Below the pieces are notes generated by a model that searched no databases, was not told where the DNA came from, and was given only the letters and a program-made list of their open reading frames with translations. Shown here piece after piece: positions 62,800 through 64,000 of a stretch of 64,000 bases of DNA. Position numbers and translations under genes: made by a program. This DNA is from Micavibrio_A sp964539025 (lineage in GTDB: Bacteria; Pseudomonadota; Alphaproteobacteria; Micavibrionales; Micavibrionaceae), in contig CAZIFA010000005.1 of assembly GCA_964539025.1 (NCBI GenBank), forward strand, positions 1 through 64,000. Reading direction: 5' to 3'. How positions within the stretch are numbered: position 1 is the stretch's first letter; every line of letters begins with the position of its first letter.

Positions 62800-63756
62800 C
62801 TACGGCCCGCCTACGCCCAGAGAGGTCGCCAAGCGCGGGTCCGGAGCCGGAGCCGCCGGTGCAGGCGGTGTTGCAGCCGGAGTTTGTCCGTTGACCGCGA
62901 CGTTCCATTGGTTTCCTAACTGCACGTTAGGGACCACGTTGTTTCTAGCGCCTGTCAGCGCGGTCTGATATTTATTCGCTTCATCGGTTGCGCCGGTGAC
63001 GTCGTTAAAGAACCCTACCGTTCCATCGATGACCCGCCTTGCTTCGGGGCTGGTCGGGCGATACATTTCTATCACACTGCTCACGCCGTTGAAAAACTGA
63101 CCGGCACGGCCAGCTTGCGCCGGGCCTGCGAAATCCATAGCGGACATCAGGGTCGCGAAAAACTGTTTGGGGTTTTGGAATATCTGCATAATCGCCTGCC
63201 ACGGATTTTTGGACATGTCCTGGAACATGATGCCCAGATCCAGACGTTTGTCTTCGATACCGCCTTTGGCGAGCAATTGCTTGGTCTTCGCGTAATCCTT
63301 TTTTGCGCCGGAGTCCCCGATCTCTTTCATCCATTTGAAATCGAATTCATCGCCGTCCTTTTCGGCAACTTTGTTCAATATCTTCGTGAAGAGTGCACGG
63401 TCTTTAGGATTTGCAAGCTTTTCAGCAAAGGCCTTTCCGTCCATTCCCTCGCCGCCGGAGGAGGACGTGAGGTCTACGATCCCTTTTGCAACGGAAGAAT
63501 CTTTTTTGATGGCGTTGTTCAGGGCGGTCGTGAATTGTGTGTCGCCCCTGATCGCGTCGAGTTGTTTTTTTCCATCTTCCGTTTTGAATTGTTCTTGTCC
63601 GGCAAGCTTATCGAGGAGCAGCTTCGACGGATCGTCGCTGTCTTTCAGCGCCTGAACTTGCAGATCCTTGGTTACCATACTAGCCGTAAAGAACCCCGCA
63701 CCGATGAGGGGGGTGGCTACAGCACCAAACTTAAACCAGCTTTTCCAATTGGCCAT
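62800..63756 (-). CDS. hypothetical protein with single membrane segment, 318 aa
   Basis: The product begins MANWKSWFKFGAVATPLIGAG, an N-terminal membrane-type segment, then a largely helical, charged region (EDGKKQLDAIRGDTQFTTAL, FAEKLANPKDRALFTKIL). The end is proline/alanine-rich (PAATPPAPAAPAPDPRL). No family is recognised. The coiled middle and disordered tail suggest an envelope-anchored protein. Confidence 0.7.
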   Translation of the reverse strand: MANWKSWFKFGAVATPLIGAGFFTASMVTKDLQVQALKDSDDPSKLLLDKLAGQEQFKTEDGKKQLDAIRGDTQFTTALNNAIKKDSSVAKGIVDLTSSSGGEGMDGKAFAEKLANPKDRALFTKILNKVAEKDGDEFDFKWMKEIGDSGAKKDYAKTKQLLAKGGIEDKRLDLGIMFQDMSKNPWQAIMQIFQNPKQFFATLMSAMDFAGPAQAGRAGQFFNGVSSVIEMYRPTSPEARRVIDGTVGFFNDVTGATDEANKYQTALTGARNNVVPNVQLGNQWNVAVNGQTPAATPPAPAAPAPDPRLATSLGVGGP

Positions 63757-64000
63757 TCTCTTAATCCTCTTACTTTATGCCTTCATTGTACTGAATCGCG
63801 TAAAGCGAATGCAAATTTGGCAAAATAAGTATGATTTCATTATATGGATCAAAGGTTTAAACGGAGTTAAGGAAATCAGCGTTTTTTAAGGTTTTTGCGT
63901 GGGTTTTTTGTCGTTTCTCCCTCTCCCTTTAGGGAGAGGGGGCGGGGTGAGGGCCTTGTTTCATTTTTTAACCACGAAGAAAGCTGCGCGCAGCGCTTTA
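63757..64000. repeat. gene-free end with inverted repeat
   Basis: The perfect stem CCCTCTCCCT (63919-63928) / AGGGAGAGGG (63931-63940), followed by GGCGGGGTGAGGGCC, is a common intergenic repeat type in proteobacteria. Nothing else is supported in these 244 bp. Confidence 0.6.

Overview
The window looks like one contiguous piece of an alphaproteobacterial chromosome. Signs of this are the three-subunit transhydrogenase (pntAA-pntAB-pntB), the DUF1476 ATPase-inhibitor-like gene, the mreBCD-mrdA-rodA order, a single-cysteine L36, and a GTTC-N7-GTTC type (SOS-like) repeat. I cannot fix the order or genus; a Rhodospirillales/Micavibrionales-like lineage is a guess. No rRNA, tRNA, CRISPR array, insertion sequence or integrase was seen. 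Host genes are moderately GC-rich. Two patches are clearly AT-rich and look acquired: about 38.2-39.7 kb and 58.5-59.7 kb.

Layout. 1-2.3 kb: transhydrogenase operon (minus strand). 2.5-14.7 kb: a surface-adhesion block. It has four translationally overlapping plus-strand genes (TolC-like, ABC exporter, HlyD-like adaptor, CHASE2-class III nucleotide cyclase) facing two minus-strand genes: a 1208-residue FecR/FG-GAP protein that is the likely exported substrate, and a cyclic-nucleotide-binding EAL protein. 14.9-21.4 kb: DUF3307, L36 and the rod-shape genes. 21.4-26.2 kb: monothiol glutaredoxin, BolA, DUF1476, purC, DUF1775, nadK, pyrE and a LexA/CI-like S24 repressor.

26.3-43.1 kb: a compact podovirus-like element. 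It encodes portal, scaffold-like protein, capsid, tail tubular A and B, a small virion protein, a tail spike, large terminase, a SleB-type wall hydrolase and a GTA-type three-helix holin. I see no integrase, polymerase, primase, helicase or large ejection proteins. It also carries apparent cargo: a PilZ gene, a self-contained cassette at about 31.9-32.6 kb, an exported repeat protein, and an AT-rich toxin/immunity-like trio. It may be a domesticated particle or gene-transfer-agent-like system.

43.1-57.5 kb: nhaA, msrB, a divergent isocitrate dehydrogenase, folD, yggT, an HExxH protein, an XRE regulator, acnA, a CheZ-like phosphatase, prmB and an HU-like protein with a lysine/alanine tail. 57.5-64 kb: a small operator-controlled locus, a highly structured candidate ncRNA with its own promoter and terminator, an AT-rich SIR2-like gene, lepA and envelope proteins.

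The main regulatory observation is a 16-bp dyad, (T/C)AGGA-N6-TCCTA. It occurs in front of the S24 repressor gene (two imperfect copies), inside a strong promoter upstream of the capsid gene, and, in the same promoter geometry, about 27 kb away at 58.0 kb. This suggests one repressor controls the element and a distant locus.
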